Assembly: GCA_001574975.1 (NCBI GenBank) | Contig: KQ965852.1 | Coordinates: forward strand, 5,746 to 69,745 | Direction of reading: 5' to 3' | Source: Gonapodya prolifera JEL478 | Lineage: Eukaryota > Monoblepharomycota > Monoblepharidomycetes > Monoblepharidales > Gonapodyaceae | Length of the DNA stretch: 64,000 nucleotides | In this document: positions 34,898-48,500 of the stretch, piece by piece | How positions within the stretch are numbered: position 1 is the first letter of the stretch | Layout of the letters: each line of letters begins with the position of its first letter | Notes under the pieces: model-generated | The model's input: only the letters and a program-made list of their open reading frames with translations | Told to the model about the DNA's origin: nothing | Database searches by the model: none | Position numbers and translations under genes: made by a program

Positions 34898-36076
34898 CTG
34901 TCCATTGGGGTTTGTTTAGTTTTGCTTTTTTCGAGTTGGGCAAGATACATATTTCCTGTGAGAATGTACAATTTCTTCGATTGATTGCACATATGCATGT
35001 TCCTTCATCTTTGAGTGCAGTTCCAAAATCGATGCTTCCAGGCGCCCTCGGGGGTCAATTTGGAACAACTGCTCTGTTCGATTGCGTTTTGCCCCAGTTT
35101 TTGACCGTGATGTGGACTTTGTGGTATTTAGCGGCATGAGTGCCACTTGTTTCATGGTCAGCTTTGCCTGGGCGAAAGAGATTAGAACTGTTCCAGAGTG
35201 CCAGTTAGGGAGCGTGGAGAGTCATTTTGGCTCCACCCAGTACATTTGGTAGTTTTGGCTTCAGAAGAGTTCTTGCTTGCTTTTCTTGGCCTCAAAGTTA
35301 ATGCCACTGGAGTGGCACTAACTTCAGCCTTAAGCTCACCATTGTGTGTGCCTATCAGCTGCCAAAACCACAGTAACCACGAAACTTGAACTGCATCTTC
35401 ACTCTACCAAAGAAGTGCTGCTAAGAGAAGCAAAGAAGATGATGATGACTAGTACTGGAGATAGGCGATGCGGTAGTGATGTCTAACAGGTCTCACAATT
35501 CTCGAAATGGACACTAACCTCCAAACGTGCCAAACTTCCGAGGAGAGATTATAGTGATATTGCTTTTCTGTTCTGTTGAAAGCAAAATTATTTTTTGAGT
35601 ACTACTAAACGATATCTTCTGGGTGCTTTGACAGCCACCCGTCGCTCTCTTGGTTTTTCAACAAACACAGCAGGGTGTATCTGGAGGGTGAGTCCATGCT
35701 TGAACGGTCAGATAGGCGGTCCCAAATGTGAACACATACGTGTAAAATTTGGGACGTACAGTAGTTGACCCAAAGTGGGCAAATGTTTGCAGCGTTGCAC
35801 AAGTGTGACATCACTCGCATGTCAAGCGAGAAAATTAGTAAACAGTTGACATGAGAGAAATAGCATTCCGTTATGTTGGGTGCAATTTTCCCGGCGATTG
35901 GCTCCTTCTTCGTGGAACGGCAGCGAAAAATGGACACATGTTGCCCTGGGCTGGGTCTTGGCGTCTTAGGGACACCTTCAAATAGTACCATGAAACTTCA
36001 GCATTCACATTCGTGATGTGCAAATTCCTTCTCCCGATGATTCTTACGGTTGGGAACGGTTCGAGTCCGATGAGGT
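34898..36076. other. intergenic, nothing recognised
   Basis: About 1.2 kb, AT-richer than the surroundings. No motif-bearing frame, no tRNA-like fold that I can support, no repeat. Confidence 0.45.
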
Positions 36077-36869
36077 ATGTCGTCTTTGAATGCTGCGGAC
36101 CCTGCAAAGAACCCAGCACTATTTCAACAGCTGCGAACTGAATTCCAACGAGAACTGAACGCTGCGCGCGCACCTTGGACACGACTACCGCGCGGTCGAC
36201 GCTCCTGTAAGTCCTTTCGTCCCCTTCGTCGTGCTTTTCGCCGCGGATTCTCAAACAGCGCCGAAACTCGCTCTCGCCCTCTCTCTCGTCCCCGTCCTCC
36301 GACAGAGCCTCACGACAATTCCCACACTCGCAGACAGTAGCATCGACGTTTGGCGACCGGGTGGGCGTTGTTTCCCCCCCTCTCTCACCTGTCGCATTAG
36401 AACCTCACGATATCTCTCCAACGTGCACACCAGCTACCAACGACGAGGCTATAAATGGTCCCAGGCTCCAGCAAAGCACGAATTGGTGGGCACTGCCAAA
36501 TCGTTATGTCACTGATCGACTTGCTTATTTTCCTGTCCCTCACAGATTCTCTTCGGCCGAGGCTCGACCTTGCACATGGGCAGACTGCGTACAACACTAG
36601 ACGAGTCTGCGAGGTCCGCACACCGACCATACAACATTGCGGCGACTACGCCGTTCAAGTGAGTCAAGCACACGTTGCCGACGCGTTTGAACCGCGGAAC
36701 GCATTGCTACTCTTCTCCCCTTCCTAACAGACCAATCTTCTTCTCTTCATCTAAGCTTTCTTCTCGGCTGGCGCCACATCGCGATCCGCTGCGACAATGT
36801 CTTCCATTGCCTGAACCCGAGGAGGGGGATCTCTTTGGCTGCTTGTGCGGTGGTGACTGGTCGGGGTAA
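36077..36869 (+). CDS. tentative multi-exon hypothetical gene
   Basis: Several pieces look coding but the full model is not solved. Exon 1 from ATG 36077 encodes SSLNAADPAKNPALFQQLR. A GTAAGT donor near 36210 and a CAG at about 36256 lead to PKLALALSLVPVLRQSLTTIPTLADS. A later exon begins after CCCTCACAG at about 36545 with ILFGRGSTLHMGRLRTTLDE. It ends at a GTGAGT donor near 36660 and may splice to 36730 and stop at 36869. An antisense 134-residue frame (37111-36707) is also fully open and could be the real gene instead. No family recognised. Confidence 0.3.
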
Positions 36870-37585
36870 CAGCCGTCTGGAGATGTGGTTGAAGCGTCCC
36901 GGCCGGAGGAGGGGTAGGTTGGGGCGGACACCCTGAGGGCGGGATTGTAATGATTGAAGGGAAGGTGAAGGGGCTCAACAATTCGTGTGCAATGACTTCT
37001 TTCATAAGTAACGCCTTTCTCGTCCTCTGTGCAGGTGGTCGGAAAGTGATCGACTGAAACGAACGTCCCTTTGGGTGTCAGCTGGATGTAGGAATGTGCA
37101 TTACCACTCATCGAACACTCTTGTCGGCATTAACTAAGGTGTTTGATTGCAAGGTGAGTTGCCATCGTTTATGGGATGCCACGTGAACGGCCTCCCCGCT
37201 GGCGTACCCTGGGGACCCCGAGATTCGCCGTCCCGAAAGGTTCACTTCGGGTTCACTAACCTCAGTCCTCACCTCCCGGGTAATCGCTTGAAACGTAGCT
37301 TGGTAGTTCATATTGCATTTCAAATTGTGCATTACATCTTTTGATTAGCTTCGCAATTTGCAATTCCATGAGGCTGCTCTTTCTGGTTTGTCGGTGTCCA
37401 ATGAACTCCGAACATGACAGCTGTTCTGGGGCTCAAGAGAAAACAGCTTATCGCAATTTCATCATTCTTTTTGTTCATCGACGGCCACCCAAACTTCATT
37501 CCACGGTTTGGAGCGCTCCTGTGGTCGTGACCAAATCCAAGAAGTCAAGTCAAGAGCTCCCACTACAATAAGAAAAAATCCAATA
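36870..37585. other. intergenic, or part of an antisense hypothetical gene
   Basis: The minus-strand frame 37111-36707 starts MSGNAHSYIQLTPKGTF and is open for 134 residues, but it overlaps the plus-strand candidate. Past 37111 nothing coding is visible before the RPF1 start. Confidence 0.35.
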
Positions 37586-38873
37586 ATGCCCAAGAACCCA
37601 TCTGCCGTTCCCGATGGGCCGCCAAAAGACATGGGCACGTCATCTCGTGTCATGCCCTCCCAGATTCGGAACAAAATGAAGAGGGAAGAGGTCTTTCACA
37701 AGATTAAATCGGAAAAACGACGGGCCAAGATGAAGGCGAGGATGCAGACGAAGAAGGACGAGGAGGAGAATCCGAAGCTCAAAGAAGAGAGGCTGAAGAA
37801 GAATATCCCGAATACCCTTGAGAACACACGGGAATTTGACGAAACCATCGTTGGAGAGGATGAAGAAGTGAGTTGCCACTTAACCAGCGCTATCCCAGTA
37901 ATCAAAGCTGAAGCAGTCCACCCTCGCCTGCCTAAGGTATTCAAAGATGAAGAAATAGACGAGTTTGCGTCCTACTTCCGGGACGGAGTCCAACCAAAGC
38001 TTCTCGTCACAACCAGTCGTCGACCGTCAAAGGTGCGGACTCAATAAAGTGCGACGTCAAAGCAACCACATGTTTACGAAAAGGAAATATTTGGTGCAGG
38101 AGGTGTACGAGCTGTCCAATGAGCTCTGTGACGTGTTTCCCAACAGTACTTTTGTGAAACGTGGGTCAACGGAAGAGGTGAAGAAGCTCGTACAATTGGC
38201 AGTACAGAAGGACTACACGGACTTGATGATCATAAACGAGGATAAGAAAGTACCCAGTGAGTACGATACTTCACTGTACCGTGCGATGAGGCTAACATGT
38301 ATGCCGAACAGACGCAATCACCCTCATTCACCTCCCACATGGCCCCACCGCCTACTTTAAACTCACGTCCATCCGGATCTCGAAAGACATTGCGAATCAC
38401 GGACGCTCTACTCCGCACAAACCCGAACTTATCCTCAACAATTTCAACACACGATTGGGTCACACCGTTGGACGGATGTTCGCCGCGCTGTTTCCTACCG
38501 TTCCGGAGTTCAAAGGGAGACAGGTGTGCACACTGCACAACCAACGGGATTTCATCTTCTTTCGGAGACACCGGTGAGTACGCAAGCTTTAAGAGAACGT
38601 TCTGTCAGAGATAAAAACGAGCTCCATTTCCACAAGATATATATTCAAAGATGGAAAGAAGGTCGACCTGCAGGAGCTTGGACCTCGATTTACCTTGAAG
38701 CTGCGGTGGTTACAAAAAGGGACGTTCGACACCAAGTTCGGTGAATACGAGTGGAAGCACAAGGTGCGTTTAGCGTGTCGATCGATCGTCATTTGCTGCA
38801 CCCCTCACGTCATTACGCTTGTTATTTTCCAAAGCCCGAGATGGACACCAGCCGCAAACGATTCTTCTTGTGA
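37586..38873 (+). CDS. RPF1: ribosome production factor 1 (Brix domain)
   Basis: Five exons (37586-38032, 38100-38256, 38312-38573, 38637-38763, 38835-38873) join in phase to 343 residues, similar to human RPF1 (349). A Lys/Glu-rich N terminus ([25 protein letters not shown]) and [12 protein letters not shown] precede the Brix domain: [55 protein letters not shown], then [14 protein letters not shown] and [34 protein letters not shown] and the terminal [12 protein letters not shown] are family signatures. The protein binds pre-60S particles in the nucleolus. A GTGAGT inside exon 1 (about 37868) could mark an extra, optional intron; the read-through frame is open. Confidence 0.93.
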
Positions 38874-39003
38874 ATTCTTCTTTCACCCAACTCCTTCACA
38901 ATTGTTTAACCGATGAGATGACATTTCTAACCAGTGCATATTGATATCAAATATACAAGTTTGTGAATCGAAAAGGTATTGAATGATGAAATCCCACATC
39001 ACT

Positions 39004-40690
<1,687 letters not shown>

Positions 40691-41097
40691 CGTCTTCGTA
40701 TTTCGCGAGAATCAAGGCGGCGCAACTGATTGGGGAATTGGAAGTCTCAAAAGCGAGGCGCCGTTAGGAGCTGGTATGAGGAGTATCCGCGACGAGTCGA
40801 AAAGCGGGGGAAAGTGGAGGAGATGGACGCACGATGCGGAGCACCTTTTGGGAGGGTGACACCGACCAGTTCTTCGCAAAAATAGTGAGTGGCCACCGGC
40901 CACCTCACCTCACTCGGCAAATCCGTCAAACAGCTTTGACACTTCGTGCTGTACTGTAATTATTTTTGTATGCTGAATTTCGAGCTACCATGTATGCAAA
41001 AAGACAACCACGGCCGTCCTCGCCTCATTGCCGTTCCCGCCCAAGCGAAGCCCACAACCAGCAAGAGGGTCATACACCCTAGCGTCCCAATCTGCTT
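40691..41097. other. intergenic, RAD51 upstream region
   Basis: About 400 bases between two minus-strand genes. No supported coding region; it should contain the RAD51 promoter. Confidence 0.5.
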
Positions 41098-42358
41098 TCA
41101 AGTACCAAAGTACACGCCCAGCACGAATGCTGCTACGTTGAATCCAAGCGCGACGCAGACTATCCAGGCTGCGCATATCAGCGCTATCGGGTATAGGAAA
41201 ATCGTTTGGTGACGGAGGAAAGGGAGGGCTAATGAAATAGTTGTGAGTGGGCCCGGGAATGGGAACCTCAAGCAACACGTGACGGTCTCACCGTTGTATC
41301 CCAAAAAGGTGACGTAGAGGTAGTACCCCACTGCCCCCCCGTAGAGCGTATTCCCCACAAAGGCGGCAACCCAGCCCTGCCTGGTGACGATGGGGAGGAA
41401 GAAGAACTGCACGACGTAGGTGGCGAGGGAGAGCGGGAAGAAGGCGTTGCAGTGGACGTCGAAGCAGTAAGCCCATTCGACTTGCTGCCTGACAGAGTGC
41501 AGCAGGGGTTGGGCGATCAGGACGCGGTTGGTGAAGAGCCTAGGAGGGTAAGGGGGCGGGAGTGGGTGGATGGAGAGTGTGGGATCGAAGATTGAAGGTA
41601 GAGAGCGGCGGCGCCACCAAGAGAAGAGGAGGGGTAAGCTGTGGCGAGATGGGAATGGTGTGGGGATGTGTACTGACCAGTTGACTGTCGCTACGCCAGC
41701 TCCGACCAGCAAATAGTCCACTGCGACCATGAAGAACATGAGCTTCAGGGTTCCCAGGAAGCCCACTCTGTAGGCTATGCTGTACGCAATGGCAATTACT
41801 GAGGAAGCAAGCAGTTGGTGGGTGTTTTGTTTTGTATGAAAGGAGCCACGACATACTACTGAGTAGAGCGCTCTGAACGACGACGAAGGCAGGGTCATCC
41901 CGTGCCCATTGGTTCTTCGTTTCTGAATGGAGACAAATGTGCAGGTAAACAAAGGAGCGTTGAACAGGGGGCAAACACTCACGTTTATGGTAGTAGATAT
42001 TTCGGTAACTGCAAATGTTCCAAACCCCACGGAACCATTAGTCAACGCCTGGCTCACAAGTCGCCAGCGCGATCGTCCTTACGCACACTCTCATGGGGGA
42101 CACGCAGACGTAGAACATCTGCGACAGCGCGAACTCAAAGTCCATTTGCTGCACGTTGAAAACGCGCCGAATGTACTCGACGATCCCAGTGCCTGTTCGC
42201 CTCCGTCTCCCCCGCGCCGAGGCTGGAGTCGGTATCATGCCATTGAATACGTCGGGAGGCGAGGGAGGGATGGGTGAGTATCGTTGTTGGCGAAGGGGTG
42301 AAGTGGACGAAGGCGTCGCGAGTGCGCCAGCTGTTGCCATTGAAAAGCCCGTTGTCAT
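41098..42358 (-). CDS. UNC50: UNC-50 / GMH1 family Golgi membrane protein
   Basis: Conserved blocks of UNC-50 proteins run in order: YIRRVFNVQQMDFEFALSQM, VSPMRVYRNIYYHKQTKNQWARDDPAF, a membrane stretch (AYRVGFLGTLKLMFFMVAVDYLLVG), TNRVLIAQP, QVEWAYCFDVHCNAFFPL, then FVGNTLYGGAVGYYLYVTFLGYNALPFLRH and a last hydrophobic hairpin. Introns of about 50-150 bases separate them, and the junctions I checked keep phase. UNC-50/Gmh1 proteins are Golgi membrane proteins linked to vesicle trafficking and to receptor assembly in animals. The start is placed at the methionine before TTGFSMATAG; one 31 codons upstream is also open. It is divergent from MRPL20 with a 178-base shared upstream region. Confidence 0.92.
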
Positions 42359-42536
42359 GTGAGCGTGGCGCGATGTCATGCGGGCATGGAAATGGTGACG
42401 GATTGTAATGGAAGTAATTGCCAGGCAAAGTGTAGTTGCTGTGGTCTTCATATGACGGACTCACAGTTCAACTCCACTCGAACAAACCACCAGCCAGTGA
42501 GGATTGCAGAACTCGCTGGCACAATCACGCCCCAAG
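42359..42536. promoter_or_regulatory. compact divergent promoter, UNC50 / MRPL20
   Basis: Only 178 bases separate the two start codons on opposite strands, so both promoters must share this interval, or the upstream UNC50 start is used and it is shorter still. No TATA-like box is obvious. Confidence 0.5.
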
Positions 42537-43055
42537 ATGAACTCGTCCAGACATTTGGCGACGTTCGTGCGAAACCCGGCCTCCATCTTCCCGATCCCTG
42601 CAGTTCTGTCCAACATCCCCCCATCTTTCTCCCAACTCCGTCCTAAACATCATTACTCCCGCGACATCCCCGCCGACACACCGCGAGTCACGCTTCCTGA
42701 CGGCTCCCTCTTCATACACCGAAAGCACCCCGTTGAACCCATAACGGACTTTTCTCAACTCCCTCCCGCACTCCCCTCTCGCTGGCGCAAGTACGATGCG
42801 AGCGTCGTGCTGACGGGAGACCAGGTTGCGGAGATGCGCCGGCTGAGACAGTCAGACCCGGACACGTGGACCGTGGGAGCCCTCTCGAAGAAGTTCGGTG
42901 TACCACCACCAAAAGTTCTTGCCCTCGCACCTCTCCCGCCGGGATCAGAGAGGAGAACAAAAGTGGAGAACGAGAGGGATCGCCAATTTATCAACTCGAC
43001 GTTTCACAGACAGGTAGCGATTCTGGACCGGATTCGGAAGAAGGAACGGTGGTGA
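42537..43055 (+). CDS. MRPL20: mitochondrial large-subunit ribosomal protein MRPL20 (mL58)
   Basis: A single exon of 172 residues. The N terminus is Arg/Ser/Phe-rich without acids, fitting a mitochondrial presequence. The core reads TPRVTLPDGSLFIHRKHPVEP, VLTGDQVAEMRRLRQSDPDTW, LSKKFGVPPPKVLALAPLP and a charged C-terminal helix (FHRQVAILDRIRKKERW). This order and the FIHRKHP and RRLR-DPDTW-KFGV motifs match the fungal L20/mL58 family, a component of the mitoribosome large subunit. An upstream in-frame methionine 11 codons earlier is possible. Family assignment is from memory of the motifs. Confidence 0.85.
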   Translation: MNSSRHLATFVRNPASIFPIPAVLSNIPPSFSQLRPKHHYSRDIPADTPRVTLPDGSLFIHRKHPVEPITDFSQLPPALPSRWRKYDASVVLTGDQVAEMRRLRQSDPDTWTVGALSKKFGVPPPKVLALAPLPPGSERRTKVENERDRQFINSTFHRQVAILDRIRKKERW

Positions 43056-43678
43056 CTTGGGATTGATTGACGTTTGCGTGGACCTCAGGCAATGACGCAG
43101 TCCTGAATCTACGGATATCTTACCCATCTGGCCCAGCTTTGGCGTTCTTTTGAAGAGAGAGACTTCAAGCTACTATGATTGTACAACAGATTTATTCGTT
43201 GAATACGGACCGGAACTGAATCCATGACTTCTCCCTCAAATCAAAATGCTCCTCCGCATCGTGACCGACTCATGTTCGAACGTATGACCCTCGTAAACCT
43301 GAGTCTTTTGACTGTGTTATTTCTGTGGAATTGGCTTTCACACCACCCACCGAGCCCTGCCTGCTAAATCCCCCCGTTCCCGGAGGTGTCTGTGAGTCAA
43401 GTGGACTTTGCTGCAACAAATACAGCCCTTGAGGGAAGGCACCAGACCCGACCTTGAAGTATGTGTTACCACAGAAGTTGATTTCCCGTTTCAAAATTAT
43501 GTCTGAACTAGCTCGAGGACGACACTTGAGTGCCAGCACCACAAGCACCATTTCGCCACACTTCCAACCCCCNCCCCCCCCCCCCCCCCCCTCCTCCCAA
43601 GAAATGAACAAATTCGGAAATCCCAAAATCCCTCAATCACGTGAGGCGCCACAAAGATGCATATAACAAGATTAATCG
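43056..43678. other. intergenic with poly-C tract
   Basis: No supported coding region. The gene downstream on the minus strand ends at 43679. A poly-C run with one N lies at 43568-43591. Confidence 0.5.
43568..43591. repeat. poly-C tract (24 bases, one N)
   Basis: Homopolymer C with an ambiguous base at 43573, flanked by CT-rich sequence. Length is likely uncertain in the assembly. Confidence 0.9.
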
Positions 43679-45095
43679 CTACACCTCCGTCATCCTTGCC
43701 GCCTCCGCAATCTTGACATGGTCTGCAATCTCCTGAGCGAGATACCCCAACTCCTTCTCCACGCCGTTCAGGGCTCTTTTCACGTTCTGGGCCAGGTCAC
43801 CCAGCTGGTACCTGACGCTTTCAAGCTTCTCGATGAGCGCGTCCTCTCCGCGGAGACCTAGGACAGAACCAACCATAACGGCTCCTGACACGCTTACGGT
43901 CGTCGAACGCATCGTCGAGGAGGTATCCCTGAGAGGTTTGAAGACTGATATCACCAATGTTGTGGCACTGTTGTTGGGGAAGGAGAGGAGGGGCGCGGCA
44001 GCGTCCAGGTGTGCAGGAAAGATTTAGATAGAACGAGGAAAAGAACATGTCGTACCCACCTGCAGACAAACAGCACTCCATACAGAACTTGACGAACTCA
44101 TGACATCACACCCTGGTTCCACAGGCGGTTGTGAAACCCGTACATGTCTTCGTACAGCGCCGCGGCATTGTCCAGGATTCGCGCACCGAATGGATCAGAT
44201 CCCTGTCCGCCTCCTTCTCGTTGGAGATCTTTGTTGCCAGGTTGTGAAGCGTTATTATGTGTTCATCCGCTTGTTTCTTAAGCTCGGCCATTTCTTTCAA
44301 AGGGTAGAAGAGGTGCTTTGTAAGACATGCCGACGCAACACCGTGAACGCCAAGCGGAAGGCCTCACCTTGTTTCAGAGTTGGTGCACTTTTTAGTTCCT
44401 TGGATGTAGAGTCAAGTAGGAACATTGCGATGGCGAACTGTACTATCGTGACTGCAACAATGTTTCTCGCAGACAGGCGGAGGGTTGGGCCTCGGCGTCC
44501 TCGGATGTAGACTTGGGCAGCCGTCGCATCGGTATTAGCTTGAATGTAGACCGCGGCCATATCAAAGAGGACCTTGCTTATCGGCGTGGCTGCATTGAAC
44601 GCTGCAAGCATCAGAGCGACCCTGAGGAGGAAAGCGACCACCTCGGCAAACGGCAGTTTATTCTATGGAAGCACATGGACGCGTGAGATGATGCATCTTC
44701 ACCCCTTGCCCATCAGTTGGCTTCGCACCTCAACAAGGAGCTCGATGAGAATATATCGCAGTTCTTTGATTCATGATTTGGGCTCAATAAAATTCTTGGC
44801 GGAATCCGGCAATGAGGAGATTATTCCTCTGAATGCGCGAGTCAGTTGCCCCATCAACCTGTTGACGCGGTTCACGGTCCATTTGGACGACCGCGGCGCC
44901 TCTAAAGACGCACATAGGTGGGCTCTGGTCAAAGAGTGCCAAAAGAGGGCGCACGGGAGAGAAGCGACGCTGGAATACGAAGATGTGAGACTCACTGGCC
45001 GGTCTCTGGTCGTAGAGTTTCTGGTAACCCTCCAGTGTCTTCGCGACATCGTGCCGAAATCCCTCCAGCCGCCTTAGAAGGTCTGCCGATGCCAT
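43679..45095 (-). CDS. unidentified helical membrane protein
   Basis: The ATG at 45095 starts ASADLLRRLEGFRHDVAKTLEGYQ, cut by a GTGAGT donor near 44995. Later pieces read IKELRYILIELLVE; then a hydrophobic exon (VAFLLRVALMLAAFNAATP; ARNIVAVTIVQFAIAMFLL); then KEMAELKKQADEHIITLHNLATKI with NAAALYEDMYGFHNRLWN one frame away; and finally a C-terminal exon with SVSGAVMVGSVLGLRGEDALIEK and helical heptads (QNVKRALNGVEKELGYLAQEI) to a TAG at 43679. Together these suggest two or three membrane segments alternating with coiled coils. One frame change near 44170-44200 is unexplained. No family recognised. Confidence 0.4.
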
Positions 45096-45564
45096 GTCGA
45101 TCGCCGCGAGGAAGAGCTTTGTGTCTGAGTAATAGCGCAAGGTGGACGATTTGCCCCGAAAAGGGAGCACCGGCACACAACCCGATTTGGACTTAATTTG
45201 CCCCGATTTGGCAGGTCGCGCTGTGGCTCGTTTTGTTCCTGTTTTTGTCATCTCATACCAAAGTGAGCGTGTTGTTTTTTGTCTTGACAAACATGTGCCA
45301 TGTGACACCGGTCGTCTTGTCCCCGTCCATCATACTCAAACATACGCTCAAAGCTTTCACGTCAAGTGCAACCTTGAAGCTGCGTAGGAACAAAACCTGT
45401 GTGTGCCAATGACATGTCATTTCTTCCGTATGCATACTCCTCCCAGACTCGCCCCTCGTCTTCGCTTGACTTTGCAAAGGGGATTCGTCCGATCAAAACG
45501 TCAGGCAGACACTTCGCACAAGCAACATTTTACACTCTTCTTTGCTTTTCGACAACTTTCACAA
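45096..45564. other. divergent intergenic region
   Basis: Between the unidentified membrane protein and the long secreted-type gene. No supported coding region. Confidence 0.45.
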
Positions 45565-48500
45565 ATGCCAAGAGTGCAGTTCGTCATGCGAAACCTCAGA
45601 GAAACACTCGGACTCGGCACCGCCGCCCTCCTGAATCCCAGTCATCGCAGCCGCTACAACACCTTCCCAATGGTGCTCCACCATCCAATCCACATACGGT
45701 CCCATTTTCCCACTCAGCAATAGCACTCATGCGTACGTTAAAACTTTATTCACTTCCGTTATTGGTATCATCTGACACCCTCTTCATCAAAGGACATGGG
45801 GAACCCTTACCGATGCCACGCTCCAGAACCAGTGGACGTCATACCACTGCGACACACTCGTTTCAGCCCCCGTTATCTGCCCAAGTTTGGTCTCGGCCTT
45901 CGGGATCCACATGACGAACGGGGTCGTGACGAGTAGGGGCTTAATGGACCTGAATTCTGTGGCATGAAGCTACTGGAATACCACTGGTTGCACTAGCGTG
46001 AGTGATCATGTGAAAGTTCCTCTCGCTGCTGGCTAAAAATTCTATGAAAGTACATACCGGCCACAACCACTGGCAATTAATCAACCACCGCGGAGCCTTC
46101 TGTTTCCTCGACGACTACAGTGTAAGTTGAGCGCTCACTACTTTGAAAATCCATCTCCCAAAAAATGTTTCAGTCTCAGCACAACTGGAGAATCCTCTTC
46201 ATCTACAGCGTCGTGGGTTTTTGCCACTTGACGTTATTTTCTTTTCGCGGCATCTCATCAAAGTTCAATGGCACCAGATCGTCTTCCCCGCCATCAATCG
46301 CTTCCTCATCTGCCGCGACAATAGAATCCACCCTTAACACAACTCCATCGGTATAATCATCTACGACAGAATCATCACGTAGTACAACCTCATTGGTAGC
46401 TTCATCGACGACAGAAACAACACCTATCACAACCACATCTGTGACATTATCCCAAACAGTGACATCCTCCACCACATCTGTCCCCTCCAAGTCATTCAAG
46501 CTCGGTCATCGCGTTCTGCTGGATACAGTAGCTGGCGGAATTTACGAAGGTATCTTTGTTGTTTCTTCTTCACATCGCGCACTTGGATGACATTATCATG
46601 GGCATTAGCGGCTGCCGTGGTAAGTCTTGAGAGCTACGGCATACCGTACACAGTCTCGGTCGGGGCTCCAGCATCGTTGTTGGACAGTTCGGGAAACCCA
46701 CAATACAGGTAAATATCTGAATCTCTACACCCACGTACCCTTTTAATTCTCCCCGTTTTCAGTCTCATTGTTTTTGCAGTATCGTTGGCACTGCAGAACC
46801 TTTCTCCCACTGAAGTTGCAATGGTATTATGACGTCAAAGTTGCAACTTGATCGAACAACTTTTGACAACTTTTCGCAACAGCTCGAATTTTATGAATCA
46901 ACGTACAACGTCCGTAGAGTCGTTCTAGCAACTAGCCCCTCATCTACTGACGGAACCAGCGCAACCGGAACTGGCACGGGAGCGACGGAAGACCTCACGT
47001 TCAATGCAACGTTTGCCGATCTTGCCGGTCTTGCAACCACAGCAACGGTCGACATGAGCGGGTGAGTCATTAGCAACACAGAATTTTCTTCTACGGGCTT
47101 TGATGGGCTTTCCAGACTCTGGCACTATCCCGCAACCATCGTCGATTCGGCAAACACGTTTGCGATTGCCTACTTTGGAACCGGCCCGAGCAATACGGTT
47201 GCCGGTGTCATGTCGCAGCTTCCAAATGGCCGTCAATTTATGTCATTCTATCTAAATTTTGCAACCTGGTGAGTGACGCGGGCTCATCTGTCATTCTCAC
47301 AACACATGTTCCTCAAACCTCAACACATTATTCGGAAGGTCATCCGCCTCCATCCTCATCAACCACATCTGGATCCAATGGGGAACACGGGGGCTCTACC
47401 AAGGCATCAGGAGAGCGATACTTCAATTACAAGATGACGATTTTCTTGTGAATTAATCGCGAAATATTGCGGTGAGGATCATGTGACAAAGTTACCCCCA
47501 ATTGAAGCTTGCCAACCGCGAGCTACTACAACTCAAGTGAAGTCTTCCGCGTGCGGCCAGAAGACGTAGCAGCGATTTACTCATGGCAAGACGACCTGAA
47601 CAGCCGCCTTCCAGCAGGTAACTGAATGTGATCATTTTGTTCGATTTGTCGTTATGTAATCTGACCATCATATACGTCAGGATCGAATTTCAAACTCGAG
47701 GTATGTTCTGAAACATATTCGAATCCGCCTGTGACTGACGACGTACCTCTATTCTTCCTGCTCAAAGTTCGCATTTAATGGTAAGAAAGCTTCCTTAGGT
47801 CCAACCGAACAATTTAAAAACTGACTGTTTTTTTTTTGGATGCTAGGCAAGGGAATCTTGGCCAACATTAGCTCCCCTTTGCGATTGACTGTCACCCCAT
47901 GTGAGTCGCATTGAACGCACCACGGTCAGAACAATGCAATGCAAGCTCCCAAATTGGTAGCTTCCACTGTTTCTAACACCTATGTAAAACCGCTTGGATC
48001 TGGCACGAATGCTTGGCCCTCAAGCTTTTCCACCGAATGGACCAACTTGACCAACGGTGAGTCCATCTTTCACATCTGGAGGATATGCACACAAAAAGTT
48101 TCCTCTAGACCCACTCGTGGCCTATCTGACGGCTTCGCCATCAAATCAGAATCAGGTGAATTGGGTGAGTCACACCTTCACTCATGAGAATCTTGATAGC
48201 GCGACCCTGTGAGCATTAAACGTTCTCTTGCCCATTTCAATTCTTCAAAAAACACTGCTTTCCAATAGCTACGATGTTACGTCTGAAATTCAGATCAATT
48301 TTTTCATGGCCTATCGTTGAGGGTTTGTTGGGACGTCATGGTTCTCACCCGCGTCCATTGTCTCGCCTGCAATAACCGGTACGAGCGCTCTTCTATACGA
48401 TGTGAAAGTTCAACGATGTCACTATCCCGCCACAGGTTTGTTCAATGGAGACGCTCTGGCTGTCTTCACTGCAAATGGGATGACGACAGCCGTGGGGGAC

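Noticed and set aside
36040-36075. GGTTCGAGTCC resembling a tRNA T-loop
   Set aside because: No matching acceptor, D or anticodon stems around it; the flanking bases do not pair.
36707-37111. 134-residue minus-strand open frame
   Set aside because: Overlaps the plus-strand candidate at 36077-36869; neither has a recognisable family, so I did not call it separately.
37868-37955. Extra intron inside RPF1 exon 1 (GTGAGT donor)
   Set aside because: The reading frame is open through it and the nearest acceptors do not restore phase, so I kept read-through.
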